The notes beneath the pieces were generated by a model, which worked only from the letters and a program-made list of their open reading frames with translations, was not told the origin of the DNA and did not search any database. A DNA stretch of 33,923 bases, from contig SCSF01000013.1 in the NCBI GenBank assembly GCA_004298435.1, forward strand, positions 1 to 33,923. The letters are read 5' to 3'. Every line of letters starts with the position of its first letter. Position 1 is the stretch's first letter. This stretch comes from Beijerinckiaceae bacterium. Its GTDB lineage: Bacteria; Pseudomonadota; Alphaproteobacteria; Rhizobiales; Beijerinckiaceae. Of this stretch, positions 22,708 to 30,580 are shown one piece after another. A program made the translations under genes and the position numbers.

Positions 22708-24057
22708 ATGGAACACGTCATGTTGCGTCTCGATTTGCACCGTCTCATCGCTGATTTCCGCCGCGACCGGCGCGCCAGCGTCATGCTGATTTTCAGTTTG
22801 CTCCTCATCCCCATCCTGTTTGCCGCGGGAATGGGCGTCGATTACGCGACAGCCGCGCGGAAGCGCTCGAAGCTGAACGCCGCAGCCGATTCCGCGGCGC
22901 TGGCGGCGGTGACGCCGTCGGCGATGGCTCTTTCAGACGCCAATGCCCAGGCGGCGGCGCAAGCAATGTTCACGTCCCTCGCGTCGCAAGTCACCGGCCT
23001 ACAGGCCGACTCGCTGAAATCGACCGTCACGATCGGGGTCGACAAGAATAATCCCCTCGTCCGCGTCGCGACGGTGACCTTTTCGGCAAGCTCGCTCGTG
23101 AGCTTCGGCGGCATCATCGGCCATAGCACGATTGCGATCGGCGGCTCATCGACGGCTTCGGCCAGCCTGCCGCCCAACATCGATTTCTACCTTCTGCTCG
23201 ATGATTCCCCGTCGATGGGCATTGCCGCGACCAGCGCCGGCATCACCACAATGGTCAACAACACCTCCAAGCAAGGCGGCTGCGCCTTCGGCTGCCATGA
23301 AAGCAACCCCGCCGCCGACAATCTCGGCAATCCTGGCGGCATCGACAATTACCAACTGGCGCGCAATCTTGGGGTGACTCTGCGGATTGATCTTCTGAAT
23401 ACTGCTACGCAAAACCTGATGACGCAGGCGCAGACCACCGAAGGCCAGACGGGCGCAACCTACCGCATGGCGATCTACACCTTCGACTACGCCTTCAACA
23501 ATATCCAGCCGTTGACATCGAACCTAACGACCGCGCAAACCGCCGCGTCCAATATCCAGATGCCCATCGTCTATGACAATAATTACCTGACAAAGACGCA
23601 ACAAACGAGTGGCGCAAAAACGGCCGGCTGGAATGACACAGATACGGACTTCAGCACGGCGATGAGCGGCATAAACGCCGCAATGCCAAATCCCGGCGGC
23701 GGAACCTCGGCCAGCGGCGACAGTCCCCAGGAAGTTCTTTTTATCGTCACTGATGGCGTCGAAGACGCTCTCGTCGGCGGCTCTCGCGTTCAGGCCCTGA
23801 TGGATACCTCATGGTGTACGACGGTAAAAAACCGAGGCATCCGGATCGCGGTTCTTTACACGGAATATCTGCCTCTGCCGACCAACTCCTGGTACAATAC
23901 CTATATCGCGCCATTCCAGCCGAACATCGGCAGCAATATGCAGAATTGCGCGTCGCCGGGCCTTTATACGGCTGTAACCACGGACGGCGACATCTCGCAG
24001 GCCCTGAACAACCTCTTCCTGACCGCCATCGCACAGTCGTCGCATCTGACGAACTGA
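22708..24057 (+). CDS. TadG-like pilus-assembly protein with von Willebrand A domain
   Basis: 449 residues. N-terminal TadE/TadG segment: RDRRASVMLIFSLLLIPILFAAGMGVDYATAARKR in part (about 19-53), one membrane span followed by a region rich in Ala (NAAADSAALAAV). A von Willebrand A domain follows, with the MIDAS DxSxS motif Asp165-D-Ser167-P-Ser169 and VTDGVED further on. After the MIDAS comes a Cys-containing insert GGCAFGCHE (Cys192, Cys196, His197). Such proteins are anchored in the inner membrane and take part in Flp/Tad pilus or surface-protein assembly. The core Tad motor genes are not here. ATG 22708 or 22720 could be the start; the second has a weak GGA at about 9 nt. It converges on the two TadE-like genes. 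Confidence 0.82.
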   Translation: MEHVMLRLDLHRLIADFRRDRRASVMLIFSLLLIPILFAAGMGVDYATAARKRSKLNAAADSAALAAVTPSAMALSDANAQAAAQAMFTSLASQVTGLQADSLKSTVTIGVDKNNPLVRVATVTFSASSLVSFGGIIGHSTIAIGGSSTASASLPPNIDFYLLLDDSPSMGIAATSAGITTMVNNTSKQGGCAFGCHESNPAADNLGNPGGIDNYQLARNLGVTLRIDLLNTATQNLMTQAQTTEGQTGATYRMAIYTFDYAFNNIQPLTSNLTTAQTAASNIQMPIVYDNNYLTKTQQTSGAKTAGWNDTDTDFSTAMSGINAAMPNPGGGTSASGDSPQEVLFIVTDGVEDALVGGSRVQALMDTSWCTTVKNRGIRIAVLYTEYLPLPTNSWYNTYIAPFQPNIGSNMQNCASPGLYTAVTTDGDISQALNNLFLTAIAQSSHLTN

Positions 24058-24137
24058 CAAGCAGGAACTTGGTCTCCGGGTCTTCGCCTGCTTTGCGGGC
24101 TTGCCCGAAGGGCGATCATCGGCAGACGACGCGCCAC

Positions 24138-24174
24138 TTTCCCGGAGCCTGAGCGCAGCGAAGGAATCCGGGAA
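24138..24174. repeat. Palindromic intergenic repeat between convergent Tad genes
   Basis: Arms ttcccgga and tccgggaa (8 bp) enclose gcctgagcgcagcgaaggaa. The whole resembles a repeat common between genes in Hyphomicrobiales genomes. It lies in the 209-base gap where the TadG-like and TadE-like genes converge, which otherwise shows no gene. Confidence 0.6.
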
Positions 24175-24266
24175 CCAGAAAACTTGAAAAGTTTGAAGAC
24201 TTGGCTCCCGGCCTTGTCCGCTCTGCGGCTCGCCCGGAGGAGACGTGGTGCGCCTTCAGGGAAACC

Positions 24267-25076
24267 CTACCAGCAGAACTTGTACCAGCAATTTTGATTC
24301 GAGCCCCCGCCAGAGCCGGAGCCTGAACCAGAACCGGATCCGCCAGATCCACCGGATGAGCCGCCAGAGCCAGAGCCCGAACCACCCGATCCCCCGGATG
24401 AGCCGCCAGAGCCGGAGCCAGAACCGCCCGAACCAGAGCCTGAGCCGCCGGACGACCCCGAGCCAGAACCTGACGAGGCCACAACGGCGCAACTCGACGT
24501 GTTCGTCGAGGTCGTCACCGAACTCCCGTAAGCGATCTCCTGGCACAAGCGCGAATTCATATAAATCTGGTCGGACAGCGTCGTGGCGCCGATGATGTTA
24601 TCGCCGAGCACAGGCGTATATTTATACTGCGCCTGCCCCCAGATCAGCGAGATATTGGGCTGGTTCATCCCGGTCGGCAGCGTCACTTGCTGCCCGACTT
24701 TATAAGCGGTGCCATTGAGCGACTGGCTCCAGGTGATCGTCGCGTTGCCGCTCGCATCCGTCGAAACTTCCGAAACAGTAACCGCCAGATTGCCTGACGG
24801 ATAGGGCGCGATCACCTGTTCGGAAGCGCCGAGCAGATTGCCCATGTCTGTAGTCGAAAGCGCCGCATATTGCGTGACGAGGTCGGTGACGGTGCGAACC
24901 GTAATGGTGACTTTGCGGCTGATCGCGATGGCCTGGCCAACCTCCGCAACACCGACGAACAGGACCAGCATGATCGGCACCATCAGGGCAAACTCAGTGG
25001 CCGCGACGCCGCCGCCGTCCCGCAGGAGCCGCAACGGGGAACGCAGCGCTCGATGGGCGGCTGCCGGCTTCCTCAT
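24267..25076 (-). CDS. TadE-like protein with Gly/Ser tract and Cys/Trp tail
   Basis: 269 residues. The N-terminus has the TadE-type segment DGGGVAATEFALMVPIMLVLFVGVAE in part (about 20-45): a processing-like Glu28 followed by one membrane span. Residues about 50-200 form an extracytoplasmic domain with Cys178 and Cys196. Residues 201-259 are only Ser and Gly, and the protein ends NQNCWYKFCW (260-269) with Cys263 and Cys268. TadE-like proteins are minor pilins or pilus-assembly factors. The start is ATG 25076, whose ATGA overlaps the stop of the upstream TadE-like gene by 4 nt; the frame is open further up but that part is shadow. The tract suggests a long flexible spacer presenting the tail at a distance. 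The tail is not something I recognise. Confidence 0.83.
   Translation of the reverse strand: MRKPAAAHRALRSPLRLLRDGGGVAATEFALMVPIMLVLFVGVAEVGQAIAISRKVTITVRTVTDLVTQYAALSTTDMGNLLGASEQVIAPYPSGNLAVTVSEVSTDASGNATITWSQSLNGTAYKVGQQVTLPTGMNQPNISLIWGQAQYKYTPVLGDNIIGATTLSDQIYMNSRLCQEIAYGSSVTTSTNTSSCAVVASSGSGSGSSGGSGSGSGGSGSGSGGSSGGSGGSGSGSGGSSGGSGGSGSGSGSGSGGGSNQNCWYKFCW
24300..24476 (-). repeat. Minisatellite-like tract encoding Gly/Ser
   Basis: A 177-bp tract coding for 59 Ser/Gly residues. Within it, two adjacent 42-bp units (24346-24387 and 24388-24429) are near copies encoding a 14-residue repeat, and the rest is degenerate 6-bp repetition. Such tracts can change length by slippage or recombination in whole codons. 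Confidence 0.85.
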
Positions 25077-25678
25077 GGCTCGTCCTTGAAGACGGCGGTC
25101 GCCATCATCAGGCGGTTGCCGTTGGCGAGATTCGAAAGGTTGTAGGCGAAGGGTTTGAGGAAAATCGGCCACTGATACATGATCCGCAGGACCATGATGT
25201 CTCCGGGGCTGCCGGACGTATAATTCCACTGGTTTGTAACGTTGCCATTGGAATCGAAGGTCAGCTTTGGCGTCGAGGTGTTGGCGTCGGAAAAGCTCGT
25301 GCCCGTGCCGTAATCCTCAAGATCGATCATCAGCTTGTTGCAGTCGAAGAGCGCCACCACCTGCGGACAGACGACGTTATTGGCAAATGTGGTCTGCGTG
25401 TAGCTCGAACCCTTGTTGGTAAGAATGTAGCGGCTCGCCTGCTCGGTGATCGTCTCGAGTTCCTGCTCGGCCATGTAGACGATGGCCGTCTGCACGGTGG
25501 CCATAATGATCAGAAAGAACGGAATTGCGATAAGGCCGAATTCGACCGCAACGGTGCCGGCGCGCGCCACAGAAAAACGCGCGACCAGCTTTGCGAACCT
25601 GGCAGGCAGGTGCGCACCCAGGGTACGGGTCGCAAACGTCAGCAAGGCAGACCAGCCATTCCTTGTTTGTTCCAGCAC
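25073..25678 (-). CDS. TadE-like pilus-assembly protein
   Basis: 201 residues. A basic N-terminus, then RAGTVAVEFGLIAIPFFLIIMATVQTAIVYMAEQELE in part (about 39-75): the TadE-type signature with Glu46 and one membrane span. The rest is a soluble domain with Cys108 and Cys116, ending RLMMATAVFKDEP. It probably works with the next gene, which overlaps it by ATGA. The start used is GTG at 25676-25678; the ribosome binding site is unconvincing and a start further in, such as the TTG before LTFATR, is possible. Confidence 0.82.
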   Translation of the reverse strand: MLEQTRNGWSALLTFATRTLGAHLPARFAKLVARFSVARAGTVAVEFGLIAIPFFLIIMATVQTAIVYMAEQELETITEQASRYILTNKGSSYTQTTFANNVVCPQVVALFDCNKLMIDLEDYGTGTSFSDANTSTPKLTFDSNGNVTNQWNYTSGSPGDIMVLRIMYQWPIFLKPFAYNLSNLANGNRLMMATAVFKDEP

Positions 25679-25746
25679 AAGACATGCCGAAAGGAATGAC
25701 TAGCAGAGCGTTGTTGCCCAAACGTTACAACGATTGCGGAGTCTTC

Positions 25747-25796
25747 GATCACGATGCGTTTAGGTCGAAATCGACCTGAACGCATGTAACGTGATC
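25747..25796. repeat. Nested palindrome (cruciform-type repeat), unit A
   Basis: Three nested stems: gatcacg (25747-25753) with cgtgatc (25790-25796), atgcgtt (25754-25760) with aacgcat (25779-25785), and aggtcga (25762-25768) with tcgacct (25771-25777). A 4-nt bulge (gtaa) breaks one arm. It resembles intergenic repeats I know from Hyphomicrobiales. Confidence 0.8.
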
Positions 25797-25809
25797 GGTT
25801 TCAACAATT

Positions 25810-25859
25810 AGAGCGGGATTTAAGCGAAAAACCGGATCCACTTTTTCGCATCCCGCTCT
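25810..25859. repeat. Nested palindrome (cruciform-type repeat), unit B
   Basis: Outer stem agagcgggat (25810-25819) with atcccgctct (25850-25859), inner stem gcgaaaaa (25824-25831) with tttttcgc (25842-25849), loop ccggatccac. A 4-nt bulge (ttaa) interrupts one arm. It follows unit A by 13 nt in the gap between the UPF0260-family and TadE-like genes. Confidence 0.82.
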
Positions 25860-25889
25860 CGGCTGGAGCCGTTCAGAATTTGGTGTGAT

Positions 25890-26405
25890 TCAACGCTTTC
25901 GCCGGAGGGTCCGCGGCGGCGTTCTGGCGTCGCGCGGCGTCTCGCTCGGCCAGGAGACGATGTGGTCGGGATAAGCATCGAGCACGACATCGGTTTCCGA
26001 CGCGCCGACACGGCCGCGAACCGATATTCCCGCCTCATGCACAGTCTCGGGCGAGCCGGACACCAGCGGGTGCCACCAGCGCAGCGGCTGCCCTTCCGAA
26101 CGCAGCCGGTATGCGCAAGTAGGCGGCAGCCACCCCAATTCGCGGACCATATCGGGCGTCAGCTTCAGGCAATCCTTAACCTTGTTGCGACGTTGTCCAT
26201 AATTGCTGCACCGGCATGTACCGGCGTCGAACAGCCGGCACGCAATATCGGTGTAATGCACCTCGCCCGTGTCTTCATCCTCGAGCTTGACCAGACAGCA
26301 ACGGCCGCATCCATCGCAAAGGCTCTCCCATTCGCGCCGGGTCAGCGCTTCGAGAGGCTTGGTTTCCCAGTAAGGCTTTTCCGGCTTTCCCGGCTTATCG
26401 GTCAT
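25890..26405 (-). CDS. UPF0260/YcgN-family Cys-cluster protein
   Basis: 171 residues. The N-terminal half has the YcgN/YkgJ-type cysteine cluster: [15 protein letters not shown] (about 29-43), then [17 protein letters not shown] (about 56-72), [22 protein letters not shown] (about 79-100), with downstream [24 protein letters not shown]. These cysteines are thought to bind metal, probably zinc or an iron-sulphur centre; the function is unknown to me. It is about 20 residues longer at the C-terminus (basic, Arg/Pro rich) than I expect. ATG 26405 has no strong site. It is transcribed away from the penicillin-binding protein gene. Confidence 0.88.
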   Translation of the reverse strand: MTDKPGKPEKPYWETKPLEALTRREWESLCDGCGRCCLVKLEDEDTGEVHYTDIACRLFDAGTCRCSNYGQRRNKVKDCLKLTPDMVRELGWLPPTCAYRLRSEGQPLRWWHPLVSGSPETVHEAGISVRGRVGASETDVVLDAYPDHIVSWPSETPRDARTPPRTLRRKR

Positions 26406-26541
26406 TGTCTTGCCGCTTAAGCTTGATGTTCTGCGCGAAGATTCAACTGTGCGCCGGCAGGATTGCTAATTTGCCCGGACAATAGCAAGACTTGAGTTAG
26501 CAAGCTTTGAAATATTGGTCGGCGGGAAGCGGGCGGCACCT

Positions 26542-28770
26542 GTGTTCGAAGAGCTGAAATCCTGGCCTCTCTATCGGGTCGCCGCGCGCCTTTGCACGAA
26601 GGTCTGGCACCAGCTTCTGGCCTTCCACAGCCTCATCGATTCCGCCTATTTCGATGCAGACCAGAAGACCCGCGGCTATTACGCGACGCTGGCCGCCTGG
26701 ATGGACCGGCTGCACATCTCGGGCTGGCGCCGTCTCGCGGTGGAACTCGTCTGCGAAGCCTCGACCCTTGGTGTCGCAGGGGGGATGCTGGCGCTATTCA
26801 TGGCGACCCCCGCCTTTCAGGATACGGCTTCAAGCAACTGGCTGAAGCAGGAAGATCTGGCCGTGACCTTCCTTGACCGCTATGGCCAGGAAATCGGCCG
26901 GCGCGGCATCAAGCATGATGATTCCGTGCCGATCGACCAGATGCCGAAATATATGATCCAGGCCGTGATCGCGACGGAGGACCGGCGCTTCTTCCAGCAT
27001 TTCGGCATCGACATTCTCGGCACGCTGCGCGCACTGACGGTCAACGCCAAGGCCGATACTGTCGTGCAGGGCGGTTCGTCGATCACCCAGCAACTGGCGA
27101 AGAACCTCTTCCTGTCGAACGAGCGGACGCTCGCGCGCAAGATCAAGGAAGCCTATCTGGCGCTGTGGCTCGAAGGCCATTTGACCAAGCGCCAGATTTT
27201 GCAGCTCTACCTCGACCGTATGTACATGGGCGGAGGAACCTTCGGCGTGCAGGCGGCGGCGGAGTTTTATTTCGGCAAATCGGTCCGCAACGTCACGCTG
27301 GCCGAAGCGGCGATGCTCGCCGGCCTCTTCAAGGCGCCAACCAAATATGCTCCGCATGTCAATTTGCCAGCCGCCCGCGCCCGCGCCGCCGACGTCCTGC
27401 AAAATATGGTCGAGGCCGGCTATCTGACCGAGGGTCAGATTTATGGCGCGCTGCATAACCCGGCGACGCCGGTCGCGCGCAGCCGCGCCGCCACGCCGGA
27501 CTGGTATCTCGACTGGGCCTATGATGAAGTCCGCAAGCTCGCTGAAGCGCACAAGCTCGGGAATGACCGGGTTCTTACGGTACGCACGGCGCTCGATCCG
27601 AACTTGCAGCGGTTTGCCGACACAACCATCGAGGATCAGCTTCGCCAATACGGCCACAGCTATCATGTCGACCAATCGGCGATGGTCATTCTCGATCCCG
27701 CCAATGGCGGCGTCCGGGCGATCGTCGGCGGCAGGGATTATGGTACCAGCCAGTTCAATCGCGCCGTCGATGCTTTGCGCCAGCCCGGTTCGTCATTCAA
27801 GCCCTTCGTGTATCTGACTGCGCTTCTCACCGGCAAATTCAAACCCTCGACGATCGTCGTCGATGGCCCGGTCTGCATCGGCAACTGGTGCCCGCATAAT
27901 TACGAGAATTCCTTTCGCGGACGGGTGCCGCTCGTCGCCGCACTGGCGCATTCGATCAACTCGGTCGCGGTGAAACTCTCGATCGACATCGGTCAGGCCT
28001 ATCCGGTGAAAGGCCACAACAACACCTATGAGGCCGCCAAACGCGGCCGCGCCAGGATTATCCAGACTGCCCGCAAGATGGGCATCACGACGCCCCTGCC
28101 CGACACTGTTTCGCTGCCGATCGGCGCCGATGCGGTGAATGTCATGGAGATGGCCGGCGCTTACGCTACTTTCGCCAACGGCGGCAAAAGGGTGAACCCT
28201 TTCGCCGCGGTCGAGATCACCAACAGTCATGGCCAAGTGATCTACAGGCATGATCGCGACACCCCGCCGCCGAAGCGGATTTTCAATGCAGATGTCATCG
28301 ATGAAATGGTTTCGATGATGAAGCAGGTCGTCCTCGCCGGAACCGGGCGGAACGCGAAGCTCGACAACACCGATGTCGCGGGCAAAACGGGCACGACCAA
28401 TGGCTACAAGGATGCGTGGTTCATCGGGTATAGCGGCAATTATGTCGGCGCCATATGGTTCGGCAACGACGATGACACGCCCACCAACAGAATGACCGGC
28501 GGTTCGCTGCCCGCGCGGACGTGGCATGAAATCATGGCCTACGCGCATCAGGGCATCGATCTCAAGCCTTTGCCGGGCGATCCTCCCCGGCCCGCCAAGC
28601 CCGCACCCACACCAGCGGCGGCAGTCGCCCAGCCCGGTGTTCCGCAAAGGCCCCCAAGCCTCTCATCCGCCTCCGTCGCCGTGCTTGGCACGATCGCCGA
28701 AACGGCGAAAGCCGCCGAACTCAAAAAGGCTTCGTCCACGGCGCTGACACATTTTACGGATGTGCCATGA
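26542..28770 (+). CDS. Class A penicillin-binding protein (PBP1A-type transglycosylase/transpeptidase)
   Basis: 742 residues from the chosen start. A cytoplasmic N-terminus of about 65 residues and a membrane span (about 68-88) precede the GT51 transglycosylase domain: IATEDRRFFQHFGID with catalytic Glu146 and GGSSITQQLAKNLFL (about 177-191). The transpeptidase domain has SxxK at Ser417-SF-Lys420 (GSSFKPF), SxN in HSINS, and KTGTT. The protein polymerises and cross-links peptidoglycan in the periplasm. A Pro/Ala-rich tail follows. Start: GTG 26542 is preferred because a GGG-rich stretch lies about 8 nt before it; TTG 26515 in the same frame is the alternative. No UvrD or other usual partner adjoins it. 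Confidence 0.93.
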   Translation: MFEELKSWPLYRVAARLCTKVWHQLLAFHSLIDSAYFDADQKTRGYYATLAAWMDRLHISGWRRLAVELVCEASTLGVAGGMLALFMATPAFQDTASSNWLKQEDLAVTFLDRYGQEIGRRGIKHDDSVPIDQMPKYMIQAVIATEDRRFFQHFGIDILGTLRALTVNAKADTVVQGGSSITQQLAKNLFLSNERTLARKIKEAYLALWLEGHLTKRQILQLYLDRMYMGGGTFGVQAAAEFYFGKSVRNVTLAEAAMLAGLFKAPTKYAPHVNLPAARARAADVLQNMVEAGYLTEGQIYGALHNPATPVARSRAATPDWYLDWAYDEVRKLAEAHKLGNDRVLTVRTALDPNLQRFADTTIEDQLRQYGHSYHVDQSAMVILDPANGGVRAIVGGRDYGTSQFNRAVDALRQPGSSFKPFVYLTALLTGKFKPSTIVVDGPVCIGNWCPHNYENSFRGRVPLVAALAHSINSVAVKLSIDIGQAYPVKGHNNTYEAAKRGRARIIQTARKMGITTPLPDTVSLPIGADAVNVMEMAGAYATFANGGKRVNPFAAVEITNSHGQVIYRHDRDTPPPKRIFNADVIDEMVSMMKQVVLAGTGRNAKLDNTDVAGKTGTTNGYKDAWFIGYSGNYVGAIWFGNDDDTPTNRMTGGSLPARTWHEIMAYAHQGIDLKPLPGDPPRPAKPAPTPAAAVAQPGVPQRPPSLSSASVAVLGTIAETAKAAELKKASSTALTHFTDVP

Positions 28771-28785
28771 TCTTCAGCCATTGTA

Positions 28786-28828
28786 GCGTTTTCGAGCGAA
28801 GTGGTTCCGGTTCGCGTAAAGAAAACGC
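28786..28828. repeat. REP-like palindrome after the PBP gene
   Basis: Outer stem gcgttttc (28786-28793) with gaaaacgc (28821-28828) and inner stem gcgaa (28796-28800) with ttcgc (28811-28815). A diverged copy of the same family lies at 30474-30516. It sits 16 nt after the PBP stop and may serve as its terminator. Confidence 0.78.
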
Positions 28829-28899
28829 GTCATCAGAATCACGACGGCTCTGAGTCGTCTTCTCATGTCAGGGCTTCGCCGGCGGCGGGGTGATCCGGT

Positions 28900-29478
28900 T
28901 TGACAACATTCCTCAAATGTCTTGTCGTTGTTCTCGTCGGCAGCCTGCTCGGCCTTGCCGCCACTTATTATGTGCTGGTTCGCGGCGTCAGTTTCGATGA
29001 GGTGAAGGCCGGCCCCTGGACACGCTGGCCAAAAAACGGCTCGATGGAGATCGACCCCTATGCGCGTGCGAGGCTCGCGCGCTCCGGCCAATTGCCGCTT
29101 GGCGCAGCGGAGGGCCTGAGCTTCTTCGCCTGGAAAGACAGTGACGGGAACACCTTGCGCGCGCGATGCGATTACACTGTCAGCAGCCCGGTTCCCCCAA
29201 GCCGCTACTGGACATTGAGCCTCTACTCGCCATCAGGTTCGCTGGTCGATAATCCCGCCAAGCGTTTCGATTTCACCTCGGCGGAAATTCTGCGTGCCGC
29301 GGATGGCACTTTCCGCATCGCGATCTCGCGCCATGCACGGCCCGGCAACTGGCTGCCCGTCGGCAACACGTCCCGTTTCAGCCTCGTCTTGCGGCTTTAC
29401 GACACCTTGTTCGACTTCGGCATGGCGAAGGTTGAAGCCAAAGCCCTGCCGAAAATCGTTAGAGGCCATTGCGAATGA
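28900..29478 (+). CDS. DUF1214-domain membrane-anchored protein
   Basis: 192 residues: an N-terminal membrane segment (CLVVVLVGSLLGLAATYYVL, about 7-26), then a DUF1214 domain with RARLARSGQLPLGAAEGLSFFA (about 56-77, written in part), CDYTVSSPVPPSRYWTLSLY, NPAKRFDFTSAEIL and RPGNWLPVG. The function of the domain is not known to me; it usually occurs next to or fused with DUF1254, as here. Start is TTG at 28900-28902 with GGCGGGG about 8 nt upstream; no ATG is available in this frame. Probably an inner-membrane protein with its domain in the periplasm. Confidence 0.85.
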   Translation: MTTFLKCLVVVLVGSLLGLAATYYVLVRGVSFDEVKAGPWTRWPKNGSMEIDPYARARLARSGQLPLGAAEGLSFFAWKDSDGNTLRARCDYTVSSPVPPSRYWTLSLYSPSGSLVDNPAKRFDFTSAEILRAADGTFRIAISRHARPGNWLPVGNTSRFSLVLRLYDTLFDFGMAKVEAKALPKIVRGHCE

Positions 29479-30056
29479 CCTTCATCGACCGGCTTCTGAC
29501 GTTCCTTCTCTACGCCATCGCCGTGGTGTTCGTCGCCGGCGTCGTGCATCTCGTCGCCATTCTCATCATGCCGGAGTTCGCGCCGCATGATGCTTTTGCG
29601 CGCATTTCCAAACTTGCCTCAACACATCAGCCCGTGCCTCTGCCGCAGGCCCTGCCCGGTAAGGAACTGACCCCGTTCGAGGATCCCGCAGTCGCGCAAG
29701 CCGTCTGCATGTTCGATCTCACGCACGGATCCCTGCATGTTCACGCCAATATCGACCCTGAACATTTATTGACGCTGTCGTTCCGGGGCCGTGAAGGAAG
29801 GGTGTTTTACGGCGTCACCGATCGCGCCGCGGTTCATGGCAAGATCGACATCAGGATCGTGACGCCGGAGCAACTCCAGGCGCTCGATGCGCAGGATGAT
29901 GAGGACAACCCGCCTCAGGAACTGCGCCTCGTCGCTCCGCAACCGAAAGGCTTCGTGCTGATCGATGCGCTGGTCGCCCGGCCGGGTGAACGCGCTGCGG
30001 CCGAAGCTCGCGCCATGTCCGTCGTCTGCGCGCCGGAAGCCGTTGCACAGAATTAG
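29475..30056 (+). CDS. DUF1254-domain membrane-anchored protein
   Basis: 193 residues: an N-terminal membrane segment (FLLYAIAVVFVAGVVHLVAILIM, about 10-32), then a short DUF1254 domain with HDAFARISKL, DPAVAQAVCMFDLTHGSLHV and a C-terminal APQPKGFVLIDALV. It pairs with the DUF1214 protein: ATG 29475 overlaps that gene's stop as ATGA, and AGAGG lies 9 nt before it. The pair probably acts together at the inner membrane; the function is unknown. Confidence 0.85.
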   Translation: MTFIDRLLTFLLYAIAVVFVAGVVHLVAILIMPEFAPHDAFARISKLASTHQPVPLPQALPGKELTPFEDPAVAQAVCMFDLTHGSLHVHANIDPEHLLTLSFRGREGRVFYGVTDRAAVHGKIDIRIVTPEQLQALDAQDDEDNPPQELRLVAPQPKGFVLIDALVARPGERAAAEARAMSVVCAPEAVAQN

Positions 30057-30080
30057 AAAACGCTTTCAACCAACCTGACT

Positions 30081-30302
30081 TCAGGTCGGCTCTGCCAGAC
30101 CATAGCGTGATCTGGCGCGAGGCTTCCGCACCGTCTCGCCGCGCGGCGCTCCCCGGCGGTCGCGCGTTTTCGGCGGCTCCGAATCCGGTTCGGCGTAGAC
30201 GACCCGAACGCCGGTGAAGAACAGAATCTCAGCGCCGCTTGCGTCCATCGAGATGCGGCGGCGCGGCTCGGCCCTCTGCCTGAATAAAACAAGTTCACCC
30301 AT
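30081..30302 (-). CDS. Small conserved-looking protein of unknown function
   Basis: 73 residues beginning MGELVLFRQRAEPRRR, with a central hydrophobic stretch GAEILFFTGVRVVYAE and a long basic tail. Short proteins of this build (MG-x-V-x-x-F at the start, then a segment like AEILFFTGVRY) are in my memory widespread in Hyphomicrobiales without a known role. The evidence that it is real is a strong GGAGG 9 nt before ATG 30302, and a codon pattern that fits. It converges on the DUF1254 gene with a 24-nt gap. Confidence 0.65.
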   Translation of the reverse strand: MGELVLFRQRAEPRRRISMDASGAEILFFTGVRVVYAEPDSEPPKTRDRRGAPRGETVRKPRARSRYGLAEPT

Positions 30303-30473
30303 AGGCCCCCTCCGCTCGGGCTCGCCACGGATTACGCTGCTTTGGCAACTGCCGGTTCAAAACTGGAGGACTTAGGGTTAACGTAATGTCAACGTTTGGA
30401 GTCTTTGCAGAAAATTATCTCTGCGGAAACATTCCACGCCAAAGCGTTGCAGCCGGGTCACATCATCCTTGGG

Positions 30474-30516
30474 GCGTTTTCAAGCGAAGTGGATTCCGGT
30501 TCGCATGAAGAAGACA
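30474..30516. repeat. REP-like palindrome, diverged copy of the 28786 element
   Basis: Starts gcgttttcaagcgaagtgg and contains the same inner stem gcgaa (30484-30488) with ttcgc (30500-30504) as the copy at 28786-28828. The outer stem has decayed on the right side (gaagaagacacg in place of gaaaacgc). Confidence 0.72.
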
Positions 30517-30522
30517 CGACTT

Positions 30523-30566
30523 GCGGACCGGAGGTCCGCGGTCCGGATCGCGGACCTCCGGTCCGC
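30523..30566. repeat. 18-bp perfect inverted repeat with 8-nt loop
   Basis: Arms gcggaccggaggtccgcg (30523-30540) and its exact complement (30549-30566), loop gtccggat. Each arm is itself partly palindromic (ggacc gga ggtcc). It lies 6 nt after the REP-like element at 30474-30516 and 14 nt downstream of the DUF1491 stop (minus strand), where it could act as a terminator, though no T-run follows. Confidence 0.9.
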
Positions 30567-30580
30567 ATTGCGACATCATC

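Noticed and set aside
24116-24595. Repetitive frames opposite and beside the Gly/Ser tract
   Set aside because: They are readings of the same low-complexity repeat in other frames; only the TadE-like frame links to a signal-anchor domain and an ATGA overlap.
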